This document shows positions 1 through 8,358 of a DNA stretch of 64,000 bases, in pieces (the stretch's first letter is position 1; each line of letters starts with the position of its first letter). Made by a program: the position numbers and the translations under genes. Source of the DNA: Streptomyces omiyaensis (GTDB taxonomy: Bacteria > Actinomycetota > Actinomycetes > Streptomycetales > Streptomycetaceae); contig NZ_BMVV01000011.1 of the NCBI RefSeq assembly GCF_014650895.1, forward strand, positions 124,001 through 188,000, written 5' to 3'. The notes beneath the pieces are model-generated. The model was not told where the DNA came from, did not search any database, and was given only the letters and a program-made list of their open reading frames with translations.

Positions 1-2
1 AG

Positions 3-380
3 TACGGCGCCCACTCCTTCTACATCGAGCGCTACCCGGCCGGCCGCGAGGCCACCGTCGCCTGGGGCAGCCTGGACCAGAAGTTCCGCAACGACTCCGG
101 CAAGCCGATCTACATCGCGGCGAACGCCACCGACTCCTCGGTGACCATCACCTTCTACGGCACCAAGAAGTACGACTCGGTGGAGGCCGTCGCCGGTCCG
201 CGGACCAACGTCACCGAGCCGGAGAAGCGCGAGGCCACCGGCGAGAAGTGCGTGCCGCAGGAGCCCCTGGAGGGCTTCGACATCGCCGTCGACCGGGTCT
301 TCAAGAACGGCGGCGAGGAGGTCAAGCGGCAGACCTTCAAGACCCACTACACCCCGCGCGACGAGGTCGTCTGCAACTGA
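3..380 (+). CDS. VanW-family protein, C-terminal part
   Basis: Reading frame open from the left edge to a TGA at 378-380, so only the last 125 residues are present. They contain the pattern expected of a VanW domain end: a YPAGREATVAWGS stretch, a conserved N-D-S-G-K-P-I-Y-I strand, and a V-T-I-T-F-Y-G-T-K-K-Y strand. A short beta-rich tail follows (V-D-R-V-F-K-N-G-G-E-E-V-K-R) that resembles the conserved tail seen in actinobacterial VanW proteins. The biochemical role of VanW is not established; family members are envelope-associated and were first noticed in vancomycin-resistance clusters. Nothing here indicates a resistance cluster. The N-terminus, including any membrane anchor, lies outside the window. 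Confidence 0.72.
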   Translation, partial: YGAHSFYIERYPAGREATVAWGSLDQKFRNDSGKPIYIAANATDSSVTITFYGTKKYDSVEAVAGPRTNVTEPEKREATGEKCVPQEPLEGFDIAVDRVFKNGGEEVKRQTFKTHYTPRDEVVCN

Positions 381-516
381 CGGCCCCTCCGGCCGGCTCG
401 CCGCGGAAGGGTGTCCCCGCCCGCGCGGCCGGGCATGCATGCCTGCGTGCGGTCCGTTCGGGCCGCGGCCCCGCCGGTGGATCCGGCGGGCCGCACCGAC
501 CTGCCGGAGGCAAGCC

Positions 517-1554
517 GTGGCAGAGCGCAGCGCGATCCCTCCCTACGCCCGGCTGCTGGCCGGGGCGGTCCGTGACGGCGTGTGCCCGGGTGCCGTCTGG
601 GCGGTCGGGGACGCCTCCGGGACCCGCTCGGCCGGCGCGGTCGGCCTCCTCGACCCGGCCCGGCCCGAGGAACCGGTCCGCCCGGACACCCTCTTCGACG
701 TGGCGAGCCTCACCAAGATCCTCGCGGTGTGGGGGGTGGCGGGCACGCTGGTGGACGCCGGGAAGCTGGACCTGTCGGCCCCGCTCGGCACCTTCTGGCC
801 GGCGGCGGCCGGACGCCCGGTGGGCGCCGTCACCGCCCGCCACCTGCTCACCCACACCGCCGGGATGCCGCTCCGGGCCAACCTCCGCTTCCTGTACGGC
901 TCCGATCCGCAGGACGTGCGGGACGGGGTCCTCGCCGAGCCGCTGCGGCATCCCCCGGGTGCCGCCGTCGCGTACACCGACCGGGCGGCGCTGATCCTGG
1001 GCTGGCTGGCCGAGCACCTGACGGGCCGGCCGCTGGCCCGGCTCGCCGGGGAGCGCGTCTGGGAACCGCTCGGCATGCGCGACACCCGCTACGGCCCGCT
1101 GCCCCCGGAGGCGGCGGCCCGCTGCGCGCCCACCGAGTACGACGAGGAGACCGACCGTCACCTGAAGGGCACCGTCCACGACTTCTCGGCCCGGCTGCTC
1201 GGCGGGGCGTGCGGGATCGCGGGCGTCTTCACCACCGCCGCGGACACCGGCCGCTTCCTGCGGGGCGTCCTCGACCCGCCCGCCGGCACCTTCTCCCCCG
1301 CCTGGACGGCGGCCTCCCTCCGCGTCGGCACCGGCGCCCTGGAACCGCCGCGCGGCCTGCTCTGGCACCCGGCGCCCGGCACCGGCCCCGGCGACGACGT
1401 GTGGGCCCACTTCGGCTTCACCGGCACCGCCATGTGGGTCTCCCCCGCCCGCGCCCGCTGGGCGGTCCTGCTGACCAACCGCCTGTACACGACCCGGGAC
1501 CCGGCCCCGCTGGCCCGGATCCGCGAGACCTTCCGGGCGTACGCCCTGGGCTGA
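517..1554 (+). CDS. Serine hydrolase, beta-lactamase/class C family
   Basis: A 345-residue protein of the penicillin-binding-protein/beta-lactamase fold. The nucleophile motif S-x-x-K is S64-L-T-K67, and the second motif is Y153-T-D155 (Y-x-N in classical enzymes). H-T-A-G-M after an L-L-T-H helix start is typical of the esterase/D-aminopeptidase-like branch. I chose the GTG at 517 because GGAGG (506-510) sits six bases upstream; an upstream ATG at 439 is in frame but would add an uncharacteristic Arg/Pro-rich extension. No signal peptide is visible, so the enzyme is probably cytoplasmic. Family members hydrolyse esters, amides or D-amino-acid peptides; the substrate cannot be read from the sequence. 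Confidence 0.85.
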   Translation: MAERSAIPPYARLLAGAVRDGVCPGAVWAVGDASGTRSAGAVGLLDPARPEEPVRPDTLFDVASLTKILAVWGVAGTLVDAGKLDLSAPLGTFWPAAAGRPVGAVTARHLLTHTAGMPLRANLRFLYGSDPQDVRDGVLAEPLRHPPGAAVAYTDRAALILGWLAEHLTGRPLARLAGERVWEPLGMRDTRYGPLPPEAAARCAPTEYDEETDRHLKGTVHDFSARLLGGACGIAGVFTTAADTGRFLRGVLDPPAGTFSPAWTAASLRVGTGALEPPRGLLWHPAPGTGPGDDVWAHFGFTGTAMWVSPARARWAVLLTNRLYTTRDPAPLARIRETFRAYALG

Positions 1555-1636
1555 GCGGACCGCGCCGCCGGCAGCCGCCGCGGCGGACTCCCCCCGACGC
1601 CGTGCCGGGAGCCGCGGCGGCCCGTCGCGGACCGGT

Positions 1637-2872
1637 TCAGCGGGCCGGAGCCCCCAGGAGCACCGGCAGTCGCCGGTGGCCGTTGGTGATCAGGGACGGC
1701 ATCCGTTCGAGCCCGGCCGCGGGGACGGCGAGCCGCAGGCCGGGGAAGCGGGCGAAGAGGGCGGCCAGGACGGCGGCGACCTCCATGCGGGCCAGGGGCG
1801 CGCCCAGACAGAAGTGGACGCCGTGGCCGAAGGCGAGGTGGTCCTTGGTGACACGGGTGAGGTCGAAGGCGTCGGCGGAGGGGCCGTGCCAGTCGGGGTG
1901 GCGGTTGGCGGCCGCGTACGAGGCGAGGATGGCCTCGCCCTCGGCGATGACGGTGCCGTCCGGGAGCGGGATGTCGGTGACCGCGAAGCGGAGCGGCAGG
2001 TGTTTGACGGCGGGTTCGTGGCGGAGGGTCTCCTCGACGACGTCCTCCCAGCCGGCGCGTCCGGCCCGGACGTGGGCGAGCTGGTCGGGGTGGGTGAGGA
2101 GGGCGGTGACGGCCTGGTCGATGACGTTGACGGTGGTCTCGTAGCCGGCGCTGATCATGAGGAGGAGGGTGTCGGCGAGTTCGTCCTCGCTCAGCCGGGA
2201 GCCGTCGCCCTCCTCGTCGCGGGCGGCGAGGAGGAGGGAGGTCATGTCGTCGCCCGGCGCGGCGCGCTTGGCGGAGATGAAGGCCTGGAAGAGGGCGTAG
2301 AGGCGCTCGGCGTTGGCCTGGGCGGCGACGGCGTCGAGGGTGGTGTCGAAGACGCCGTCGACGAGGGTGCGGAAGGACTCGCGGTCCTTCTCGGGAACGC
2401 CGAGGAGCCGCCCGATGACGGCGATGGGCAGCGGGTAGGCGAGGCGTTCGCGCAGGTCGACGACGGTTCCGGCGGGGACCGCGGCGAGCGCGTCGAGGAG
2501 CCCGGCGACGATCGTGTCGATGTCCGCGCGCAGGGCGGCGATCCGGCGGGCGGAGAAGGCAGGGGCGACGATCCGGCGGAGCCGGGCGTGGTCGGCGCCG
2601 TAGGCGGTGAACATGTTGCGGACCGCGACCCAGAGGGCGAGCGGCCAGGTGGGGACGGTCTCCTCGAAGGCGGGCCAGTGGCGCCGGGCGTCCTTGGAGA
2701 CCTCGGGGCCGGTGAGGAGCCGCTTGAGGAGGGCGGGGTCGGAGACGGACCAGGCGCGGACGCCGAGCACGTCGACGGGGGTGGCGGGGCCGCGGGCGCG
2801 GAGCCGGGCGTGCTCGGCGTGGGGGTCGGTCCCGGCGGGGTCGAGCACGATCGGTTCGGCGGGGTGCGTCAC
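1637..2872 (-). CDS. Cytochrome P450
   Basis: A 411-residue soluble bacterial P450. Diagnostic elements run in order: the I-helix oxygen-activation motif A-G-Y-E-T-T, the K-helix E-x-x-R as E-E-T-L-R, and the haem loop F-G-H-G-V-H-F-C-L-G with the axial thiolate at C355. The GTG at 2872 gives the usual length; the frame stays open further upstream, but only through the intergenic DNA shared with gap. Such enzymes hydroxylate or epoxidise small molecules using electrons from a ferredoxin and ferredoxin reductase. No redox partner and no biosynthetic genes lie beside it, so it is probably a stand-alone catabolic or tailoring P450 of unknown substrate. Confidence 0.93.
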   Translation of the reverse strand: MTHPAEPIVLDPAGTDPHAEHARLRARGPATPVDVLGVRAWSVSDPALLKRLLTGPEVSKDARRHWPAFEETVPTWPLALWVAVRNMFTAYGADHARLRRIVAPAFSARRIAALRADIDTIVAGLLDALAAVPAGTVVDLRERLAYPLPIAVIGRLLGVPEKDRESFRTLVDGVFDTTLDAVAAQANAERLYALFQAFISAKRAAPGDDMTSLLLAARDEEGDGSRLSEDELADTLLLMISAGYETTVNVIDQAVTALLTHPDQLAHVRAGRAGWEDVVEETLRHEPAVKHLPLRFAVTDIPLPDGTVIAEGEAILASYAAANRHPDWHGPSADAFDLTRVTKDHLAFGHGVHFCLGAPLARMEVAAVLAALFARFPGLRLAVPAAGLERMPSLITNGHRRLPVLLGAPAR

Positions 2873-3068
2873 GGCGGGTCCCTTCGTCGGCTTCGGCTCC
2901 CCAGCCTGGGGGGAGCGGCACGGCCACGACAGGGCGATGTCCGGCCGATTGGCCGAGAACGCACGGTCCCCGGGTGTGAGCTCGGGGACAGACGTTCGGG
3001 CCCCCTTGTGGGGGCGAAGGACCCGCGGGTTACCATATGAGCGCCGTCTAGCTCGAAAGATAACTCTT
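2873..3068. promoter_or_regulatory. Divergent P450/gap intergenic region
   Basis: About 196 bases separating the two divergent starts. Two small inverted repeats are visible: CGGCC-GATT-GGCCG at 2942-2955 and GCCCCC-TTGT-GGGGGC at 3000-3015. An AT-richer TACCATATGA (3031-3040) followed by TCTAGCT lies 20 to 40 bases before the gap start and is a reasonable -10 region. Which protein binds the repeats cannot be inferred. Confidence 0.35.
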
Positions 3069-4514
3069 GTGACTGTCAATGATGACTCGTTCACCAGCTG
3101 GAAGAACCGTGAGGAGATCGCGGAGTCGATGATCCCGATCATCGGGAAGCTGCACCGTGAGCAGGACGTCACCGTCCTCGTTCACAGCCGCTCCCTGGTG
3201 AACAAGTCGGTCGTCAGCATCCTCAAGACGCACCGCTTCGCCCGCCAGATCGCCGGCGAGGAGCTCTCGGTCACCGAGACGCTGCCTTTCCTGCAGACGC
3301 TCACCACGCTCGACCTCGGTCCCTCGCAGATCGACATCGGCATGCTCGCCGCCGACTACAAGGCCGACTCCCGCGGCCTGACGGTCGAGGAGTTCACCGC
3401 GGAGGCCGTCGCCGGCGCCACGGGCGAGAACAAGATCGAGCGCCGTGACGGCCGGGACGTCGTCCTCTACGGCTTCGGCCGCATCGGCCGCCTGGTCGCC
3501 CGCCTCCTCATCGAGAAGGCCGGCTCGGGCAACGGCCTGCGCCTGCGCGCCATCGTCGTGCGCGGCGGCGGCGAGGCCGACCTCGTCAAGCGCGCCTCCC
3601 TGCTGCGCCGGGACTCGATCCACGGCCAGTTCCAGGGCACGATCACGGTCGACGAGGCGAACAGCACCATCGTCGCCAACGGCAACACGATCAAGGTCAT
3701 CTACGCCAACGACCCCTCCGAGGTCGACTACACGGCGTACGGCATCGAGAACGCCATCCTGATCGACAACACCGGCAAGTGGCGGGACCGCGAGGGCCTC
3801 TCCAAGCACCTGCGCCCCGGCATCGACAAGGTCGTCCTGACCGCGCCCGGCAAGGGCGACGTGCCGAACATCGTGCACGGCGTCAACCACGACACGATCA
3901 AGCCGGACGAGCGGATCCTGTCCTGCGCCTCCTGCACCACCAACGCCATCGTCCCGCCGCTCAAGGCGATGGACGACGAGTACGGCGTGCTGCGCGGTCA
4001 CGTGGAGACCGTCCACTCGTTCACGAACGACCAGAACCTGCTGGACAACTACCACAAAGCCGACCGCCGCGGCCGTTCCGCGCCGCTCAACATGGTGATC
4101 ACCGAGACCGGTGCCGCCTCGGCCGTCGCCAAGGCGCTGCCGGAGCTCAAGGCCCCGATCACGGGCAGCTCGATCCGCGTCCCCGTCCCGGACGTCTCGA
4201 TCGCCATCCTCAGCCTGCGCCTGGGCCGCGAGACCACCCGCGACGAGGTCCTGGAGTACCTCCGCGACGTCTCGCTCCACTCGCCGCTGAAGCGCCAGAT
4301 CGACTTCACCACGGCTCCCGACGCCGTCTCGATGGACTTCGTGGGCTCGCGCCACGCCTCCATCGTGGACGCCGGCGCGACCAAGGTCGACGGCGACAAC
4401 GCGATCCTGTACCTGTGGTACGACAACGAGTTCGGCTACTCCTGCCAGGTGATCCGGGTCGTCCAGCACGTCTCCGGCGTCGAGTACCCGACCTTCCCGG
4501 CCCCGGCGGCCTGA
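3069..4514 (+). CDS. gap: Glyceraldehyde-3-phosphate dehydrogenase, long form
   Basis: A 481-residue GAPDH. It oxidises and phosphorylates glyceraldehyde 3-phosphate with an NAD(P) cofactor. The Rossmann motif G-F-G-R-I-G-R begins at G135 and the active-site block S-C-A-S-C-T-T-N-A places the catalytic cysteine at C289. The roughly 130-residue N-terminal extension before the nucleotide-binding domain is characteristic of a long subtype found in Streptomyces and some other bacteria, distinct from the roughly 335-residue glycolytic enzyme. The GTG at 3069 gives exactly this subtype's length; the frame is open further upstream but lacks homology-like sequence. Long GAPDHs are often secondary copies, so a role in gluconeogenic or alternative cofactor flux is possible but not shown. 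Confidence 0.93.
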   Translation: MTVNDDSFTSWKNREEIAESMIPIIGKLHREQDVTVLVHSRSLVNKSVVSILKTHRFARQIAGEELSVTETLPFLQTLTTLDLGPSQIDIGMLAADYKADSRGLTVEEFTAEAVAGATGENKIERRDGRDVVLYGFGRIGRLVARLLIEKAGSGNGLRLRAIVVRGGGEADLVKRASLLRRDSIHGQFQGTITVDEANSTIVANGNTIKVIYANDPSEVDYTAYGIENAILIDNTGKWRDREGLSKHLRPGIDKVVLTAPGKGDVPNIVHGVNHDTIKPDERILSCASCTTNAIVPPLKAMDDEYGVLRGHVETVHSFTNDQNLLDNYHKADRRGRSAPLNMVITETGAASAVAKALPELKAPITGSSIRVPVPDVSIAILSLRLGRETTRDEVLEYLRDVSLHSPLKRQIDFTTAPDAVSMDFVGSRHASIVDAGATKVDGDNAILYLWYDNEFGYSCQVIRVVQHVSGVEYPTFPAPAA

Positions 4515-4528
4515 CCCCGCCCGCGCCC

Positions 4529-4577
4529 ACGCGAACGGCGCGCCGCCCTCCTCGGGAGGGCGGCGCGCCGTTCGCGT
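4529..4577. terminator. Bidirectional hairpin between gap and the GntR gene
   Basis: A perfect inverted repeat: arms 4529-4551 and 4555-4577 (23 bp, almost all G-C) around a 3-nt TCG loop. It lies between the convergent ends of gap and the GntR regulator, so it probably terminates both. There is no U-tract, as is common in high-GC actinobacteria. Confidence 0.85.
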
Positions 4578-4584
4578 GCCTCGG

Positions 4585-5301
4585 TCAGCGCTTGCGCACG
4601 GGGCGCAGGGCGCCGGCCGCCGGCTCGACCGGCTCGTCCCGGGCCTCGGCCCAGAGCGAGCGGACGTGGCCGAGGTGGCGCATCATGCACGCCTCGGCGC
4701 CCGCCCGGTCCCGGGCGATCATGAGGTCGAGCAGCTCGACGTGCTCCTCGGCGGAGGAGACCAGCTTGCCCGCCTCGTCCAGTCCGGTCAGACCGTAGAG
4801 GCGGGACCGCTTGCGCAGGTCGCCGACGGTCTCCACCAGGCGGTCGTTGCCGGACAGGCCGAGGAGGGTGAGGTGGAACTGCCGGTCCGCCTCCAGGTAG
4901 CCGATGAGGTTGTGCTCGCGGGCGTTGGCGACGATCTCCTCGGCCAGCGGGCGCAGCGCCTCCAGCTGTTCGGGCGTCGCGGTCTCGGTGACCCGGCCCA
5001 CCGTGGGCACCTCGATGAGCATCCGCAGCTCGGTGCACTGGTCGAGCTCGCGCTCGCTGACCTCGGTGATCCGGAAGCCCTTGTTGCGCACCGGCTCGAC
5101 GAGGCCCTCGCGGGCCAGGTCGAGCATGGCCTCGCGCACCGGGGTGGCCGACACCCCGAGCTCGGCGGCGAGGCCAGGGGCCGAGTAGACGGTCCCCGGC
5201 TTCAGCTCACCGGCGGTGAGCGCCGCGCGCAGCGCATGGCCCACCTGGTCGCGAAGCCGCTCCTGGGCCTTGATGAGACTGTGCTGCTTCAGGTCACCCA
5301 C
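4585..5301 (-). CDS. GntR/FadR (FCD) family regulator
   Basis: A 238-residue repressor-type protein. The N-terminal winged helix-turn-helix (about residues 15-80) carries the GntR signature A-E-L-G-V-S-A-T-P-V-R-E-A. The C-terminal alpha-helical FCD effector domain (about 95-225) contains D-R-Q-F-H-L-T-L-L, E-E-H and the late H residues that usually form the metal/acid ligand site. The GTG at 5301 has GGAGGAA eight bases upstream. It is the last gene of the hydroxyproline island, and its own upstream region carries a copy of the GTANNATGTCAC element. It is therefore the likely autoregulated controller of the island, sensing hydroxyproline or a pathway intermediate (inference). Confidence 0.9.
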   Translation of the reverse strand: MGDLKQHSLIKAQERLRDQVGHALRAALTAGELKPGTVYSAPGLAAELGVSATPVREAMLDLAREGLVEPVRNKGFRITEVSERELDQCTELRMLIEVPTVGRVTETATPEQLEALRPLAEEIVANAREHNLIGYLEADRQFHLTLLGLSGNDRLVETVGDLRKRSRLYGLTGLDEAGKLVSSAEEHVELLDLMIARDRAGAEACMMRHLGHVRSLWAEARDEPVEPAAGALRPVRKR

Positions 5302-5334
5302 GCCGATTCCTCCGAGATCTCGCAGGCGCCCAGC

Positions 5335-5346
5335 GTACAATGTCAC
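5335..5346 (+). promoter_or_regulatory. Putative GntR operator, regulator promoter
   Basis: GTACAATGTCAC, one of three matches to GTA-NN-ATGTCAC in the island. It lies in the 50-bp gap between the reductase gene's stop and the regulator's GTG, where the regulator's promoter must be. This suggests autoregulation. Confidence 0.6.
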
Positions 5347-5351
5347 GTTGC

Positions 5352-6293
5352 TCAGCCGGTGGCCGCCCGGTGGACCGCGACGGCCACGGCGAGATCCTGC
5401 CAGGCCATGCCCACGCTCTTGAAGAGGCGGGGGGCGTGCCCCGGGACGGGAAGCCCCGGCCCCCGCACGAGATCCGCGAGGGTGCCGGTGAGGTGACCGG
5501 GCCCGATCGCCCCCTCCGCCTCCGGGATCAGCAGGTCGCCGGCCTCCCGCAGGGCGGCCGTCCGCGCCTCCACCCACACCTCGGAGCGGCGCACCAGCGC
5601 CGTGTCGGTCTCGCGGGCGTCCGGCTCGTGCGAGCCGACGGCGACGACCACCGCCCCCGGCCCCACCAGCCGTCCGTCGAAGAGCGGGCGGCGCGCGGTG
5701 GTGCAGCACACCACCAGGTCCGCCCCGGCCACCGCCTCCGCGGTGCCGGTGCGGGCCTCGGGGACGCCGGTCCCCCGGGCGTACGCGGCGAGCCCCTCGG
5801 CCCGCCCCCGGTCGCGGCCGACCACGGTCACGGAGGCGAGCTTCCGGACCGCGAGGAGCGCGTCGACGTGACCGTACGCCTGGGGTCCCGAGCCGAAGAG
5901 CACGACGTCCAACGGCCTCTCCCGGGCCGTCAGGTGACGGATCGCCAGGGCGGAGACGGCCGGTGTGCGCAGCGCGGTGAGCGCGGCGCCGTCGAGCAGG
6001 GCGCGCGGCCGGAGGGTGGCCCCGTCGAGGAGGAGGTAGCTCCCGGTGATGCGGGGCAGCCCGAGGGCGGCGTTGCCGGGCGCCACCCCGGCGATCTTCA
6101 CTCCCGCCCAGCTCCCGGAGGCGGCGGGCATGAGCAGCAGCTCGCCGGCCGGGACGGGGACGGCGGAGCGCGCCGGGCAGGTCTCGGGGTCGAGCCCCTC
6201 GCGCAGGACCTCGGCGAGGGCCTCGACGGCCGCCGCCGGGGCGAGCAGCCGGGTGACGGCGGCGTCGAGGTACGGGAGGGCGTCCGCGGTCAC
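5352..6293 (-). CDS. Ornithine cyclodeaminase/mu-crystallin family, probable pyrroline-2-carboxylate reductase
   Basis: A 313-residue Rossmann protein. The nucleotide-binding loop is G-S-G-P-Q-A (V-V-L-F-G-S-G-P-Q-A), preceded by the family's substrate-binding K-I-A-G-V segment. D-L-V-V-C-C-T-T and V-A-V-G-S-H-E-P-D-A-R-E match the cofactor and catalytic-Asp region. In hydroxyproline and proline catabolic clusters, members of this family act as delta1-pyrroline-2-carboxylate reductases (LhpI type) that return the cyclic imine to L-proline. That fits better here than ornithine cyclisation. The GTG start overlaps the preceding epimerase stop by 4 nt, so it is translationally coupled as the last gene of the four-gene operon. 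Confidence 0.82.
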   Translation of the reverse strand: MTADALPYLDAAVTRLLAPAAAVEALAEVLREGLDPETCPARSAVPVPAGELLLMPAASGSWAGVKIAGVAPGNAALGLPRITGSYLLLDGATLRPRALLDGAALTALRTPAVSALAIRHLTARERPLDVVLFGSGPQAYGHVDALLAVRKLASVTVVGRDRGRAEGLAAYARGTGVPEARTGTAEAVAGADLVVCCTTARRPLFDGRLVGPGAVVVAVGSHEPDARETDTALVRRSEVWVEARTAALREAGDLLIPEAEGAIGPGHLTGTLADLVRGPGLPVPGHAPRLFKSVGMAWQDLAVAVAVHRAATG

Positions 6294-7336
6294 AGGAGGA
6301 ACCCCGCGCCGAGGGCGTCGTCCGGGTCGAGCGTGAAGAGCGTCTCGCCGGTGCGGTGGGCGGTGCCGGTGACCTCGGTGACGAGGCCGTCGGCGGGATC
6401 GCCGCCGGGGACCGTCCGGCCGGTGAAGACCGTGCCGGCGATCGACTCGTGGGTGAGGACCTGCCCCTCCTCCAGGCGGCCCTCGCCGGCGAGGAGGGCG
6501 AGCCGGGCGGAGGTGCCCGAGCCGCACGGCGAGCGGTCGATCTGTCCGTCGGCGAAGACGGTGACGTTCCGCTGGCGCGGCCCTTCGGGGGTGTCGGGCA
6601 GCTCCTCGTGGAGGATCACGCCGTAGACGCCGGAGAGCAGCGGCCCGTCGGGGTGCCAGGTGGCGGGGTGGCCGGCGAGCGCGGCGCGGATCTCCCGCCC
6701 CACCCGGGTGAGTTCGGGCAGGGACGCCTTCCCGACCGTGAGGCCGAGGTCGCGGGCGGAGACGGAGGCGTAGCAGGCGCCTGCGTGGGCGAGGTCGACC
6801 TCGACGATGCCGAGGCCGGTGGCGACGGGCACCTTGCGGGCGGTGACCCGGGCGGGCACGTTGCGGAAGGTGACGCCGGTGGTGCGGCCGCCGGCCCGGT
6901 GGACGGTGGCGGTGACCCGCCCGGAGGGCACGTCGACGCGGACCGGCACGTCCCGGTCGTCCGGTCCCGCCGGGACGAGCCCGGTGTCGACGGCCCAGGC
7001 GGCCAGCGCGATGGTCCCGTGGCCGCAGGCGGTGGAGAAGCCGTCCTTGTGCCAGAAGAGGACGCCGAGGTGGGCGCCGTCGTCGTCGGGCGGGACGACG
7101 AAGCCGCCGTACATGCCCGCGTGGCCGCGCGGCTCCTGGACGAGGAGGCGGCGCAGCGCGTCCAGCGGGCCGGGGCGGGGGGCCGTGCCGGAGCCGCCGG
7201 AGCCGATGGCGGTGGCGCACCGCTCGGCGACGGTGTCGCCGGGGGCGGCGGGCAGGCCCTCGGCGACGATCCGGAAGGGTTCGCCCGCGGTGTGGTAGTC
7301 GGTGACCCGGATGCCGTCCGGTCCGGGGACGCTCAC
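6290..7336 (-). CDS. Proline racemase/4-hydroxyproline 2-epimerase family, paralogue 2
   Basis: A 348-residue member of the proline racemase superfamily. The two catalytic acid/base positions are both cysteine: C104 in A-C-G-H-G and C271 in S-P-C-G-S-G-T-S. A Cys/Cys pair favours epimerase or racemase activity over the trans-3-hydroxyproline dehydratases, which carry Thr at the second site. The protein is slightly longer than paralogue 1 and clearly divergent from it. GTG at 7336 overlaps the upstream gene by 4 nt. A specialised role, such as proline racemisation or 3-hydroxyproline epimerisation, is inferred from the duplication. Confidence 0.87.
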   Translation of the reverse strand: MSVPGPDGIRVTDYHTAGEPFRIVAEGLPAAPGDTVAERCATAIGSGGSGTAPRPGPLDALRRLLVQEPRGHAGMYGGFVVPPDDDGAHLGVLFWHKDGFSTACGHGTIALAAWAVDTGLVPAGPDDRDVPVRVDVPSGRVTATVHRAGGRTTGVTFRNVPARVTARKVPVATGLGIVEVDLAHAGACYASVSARDLGLTVGKASLPELTRVGREIRAALAGHPATWHPDGPLLSGVYGVILHEELPDTPEGPRQRNVTVFADGQIDRSPCGSGTSARLALLAGEGRLEEGQVLTHESIAGTVFTGRTVPGGDPADGLVTEVTGTAHRTGETLFTLDPDDALGAGFLL

Positions 7337-8337
7337 AGCAGGAATCCCGCGGGGAAGGGATCGGTGGGGTCGAGGAAGTACTGGGCGGTGCCGGTGATCC
7401 AGGCCCGGCCGGTGACGGTCGGGACGACGGCGGGCAGGCCGCCGACGGTGGTCTCGGCGACGAGCCGGCCGGTGAACTCGGTGCCGATGAAGGACTCGTT
7501 GACGAAGTCGGTGGCGAGCGGGAGCAGTCCGCGGGCGTGCAGCTGTGCCATCCGGGCGCTGGTGCCGGTGCCGCACGGAGAGCGGTCGAACCAGCCGGGG
7601 TGGATGGCCATGGCGTGCCGGGAGCGCGTGGCGTCGGAGCCGGGGGCGGCGAGGTAGACGTGCTTGACGCCGGAGACGGCCGGGTCCTCGGGGTGGACGG
7701 GCCGGTCGTCGCCCGCGTTGATCGCGTCCATGATCGCCAGTCCGGCGGTGAGCAGTTCCTGCTTGCGGGCGCGGTCGAAGGGCAGGCCGAGGGCGTCGAG
7801 TTCCACGAAGGCGTAGAAGTTGCCGCCGTAGGCGAGGTCGTAGGTGACGGTGCCGAGGCCGGGGACCTCGGTCTTGAGGTCGAGTCCGACGCTGAAGGCG
7901 GGGACGTTGGTGAGGGTGACGGAGCGGGCGGCGCCGTCCTCGACGCGGACGTCGGCGGAGACGAGGCCGGCCGGGGTGTCGAGGCGGACGGTGGTGACCG
8001 GTTCGGTGACCGGGACCATCCCGGTCTCGACGAGGACGGTGGCGACGCCGATGGTGCCGTGGCCGCACATCGGGAGCAGGCCGGAGACCTCGATGAAGAG
8101 GACTCCGTAGTCGGCGTCGGGGCGGGTCGCGGGCTGGAGGATCGCGCCGCTCATGGCGGCGTGGCCGCGCGGCTCGTACATGAGCAGGGTGCGCAGGGAG
8201 TCGCGGTGCTCGATGAAGTGCAGCCGCTTCTCGGCCATCGTGGCGCCGGGGATCACCCCCGCTCCGCCGGTGACGACCCGGGTGGGCATGCCCTCGGTGT
8301 GGGAATCCACCGCGTGGTAGACGTGTCGGGTGCGCAT
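7333..8337 (-). CDS. 4-hydroxyproline 2-epimerase, paralogue 1
   Basis: A 334-residue proline-racemase-superfamily enzyme of canonical length. It interconverts trans-4-hydroxy-L-proline and cis-4-hydroxy-D-proline by proton exchange at C-alpha, without cofactor. Catalytic cysteines are C91 (P-M-C-G-H-G) and C255 (S-P-C-G-T-G-T-S). The N-terminal D-S-H-T-E-G-M-P-T-R-V and the D-R-S-P-C block are typical of hydroxyproline epimerases. It lies second in an operon headed by the DapA-family deaminase, which supports the hydroxyproline assignment. Confidence 0.9.
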   Translation of the reverse strand: MRTRHVYHAVDSHTEGMPTRVVTGGAGVIPGATMAEKRLHFIEHRDSLRTLLMYEPRGHAAMSGAILQPATRPDADYGVLFIEVSGLLPMCGHGTIGVATVLVETGMVPVTEPVTTVRLDTPAGLVSADVRVEDGAARSVTLTNVPAFSVGLDLKTEVPGLGTVTYDLAYGGNFYAFVELDALGLPFDRARKQELLTAGLAIMDAINAGDDRPVHPEDPAVSGVKHVYLAAPGSDATRSRHAMAIHPGWFDRSPCGTGTSARMAQLHARGLLPLATDFVNESFIGTEFTGRLVAETTVGGLPAVVPTVTGRAWITGTAQYFLDPTDPFPAGFLL

Positions 8338-8358
8338 GGGCTGGTCTTCTCCCTCGGC

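Noticed and set aside
3..380. VanW fragment as evidence for glycopeptide resistance
   Set aside because: No vanHAX or vanRS-like gene is nearby, and VanW-family proteins are common in actinobacteria outside resistance clusters.
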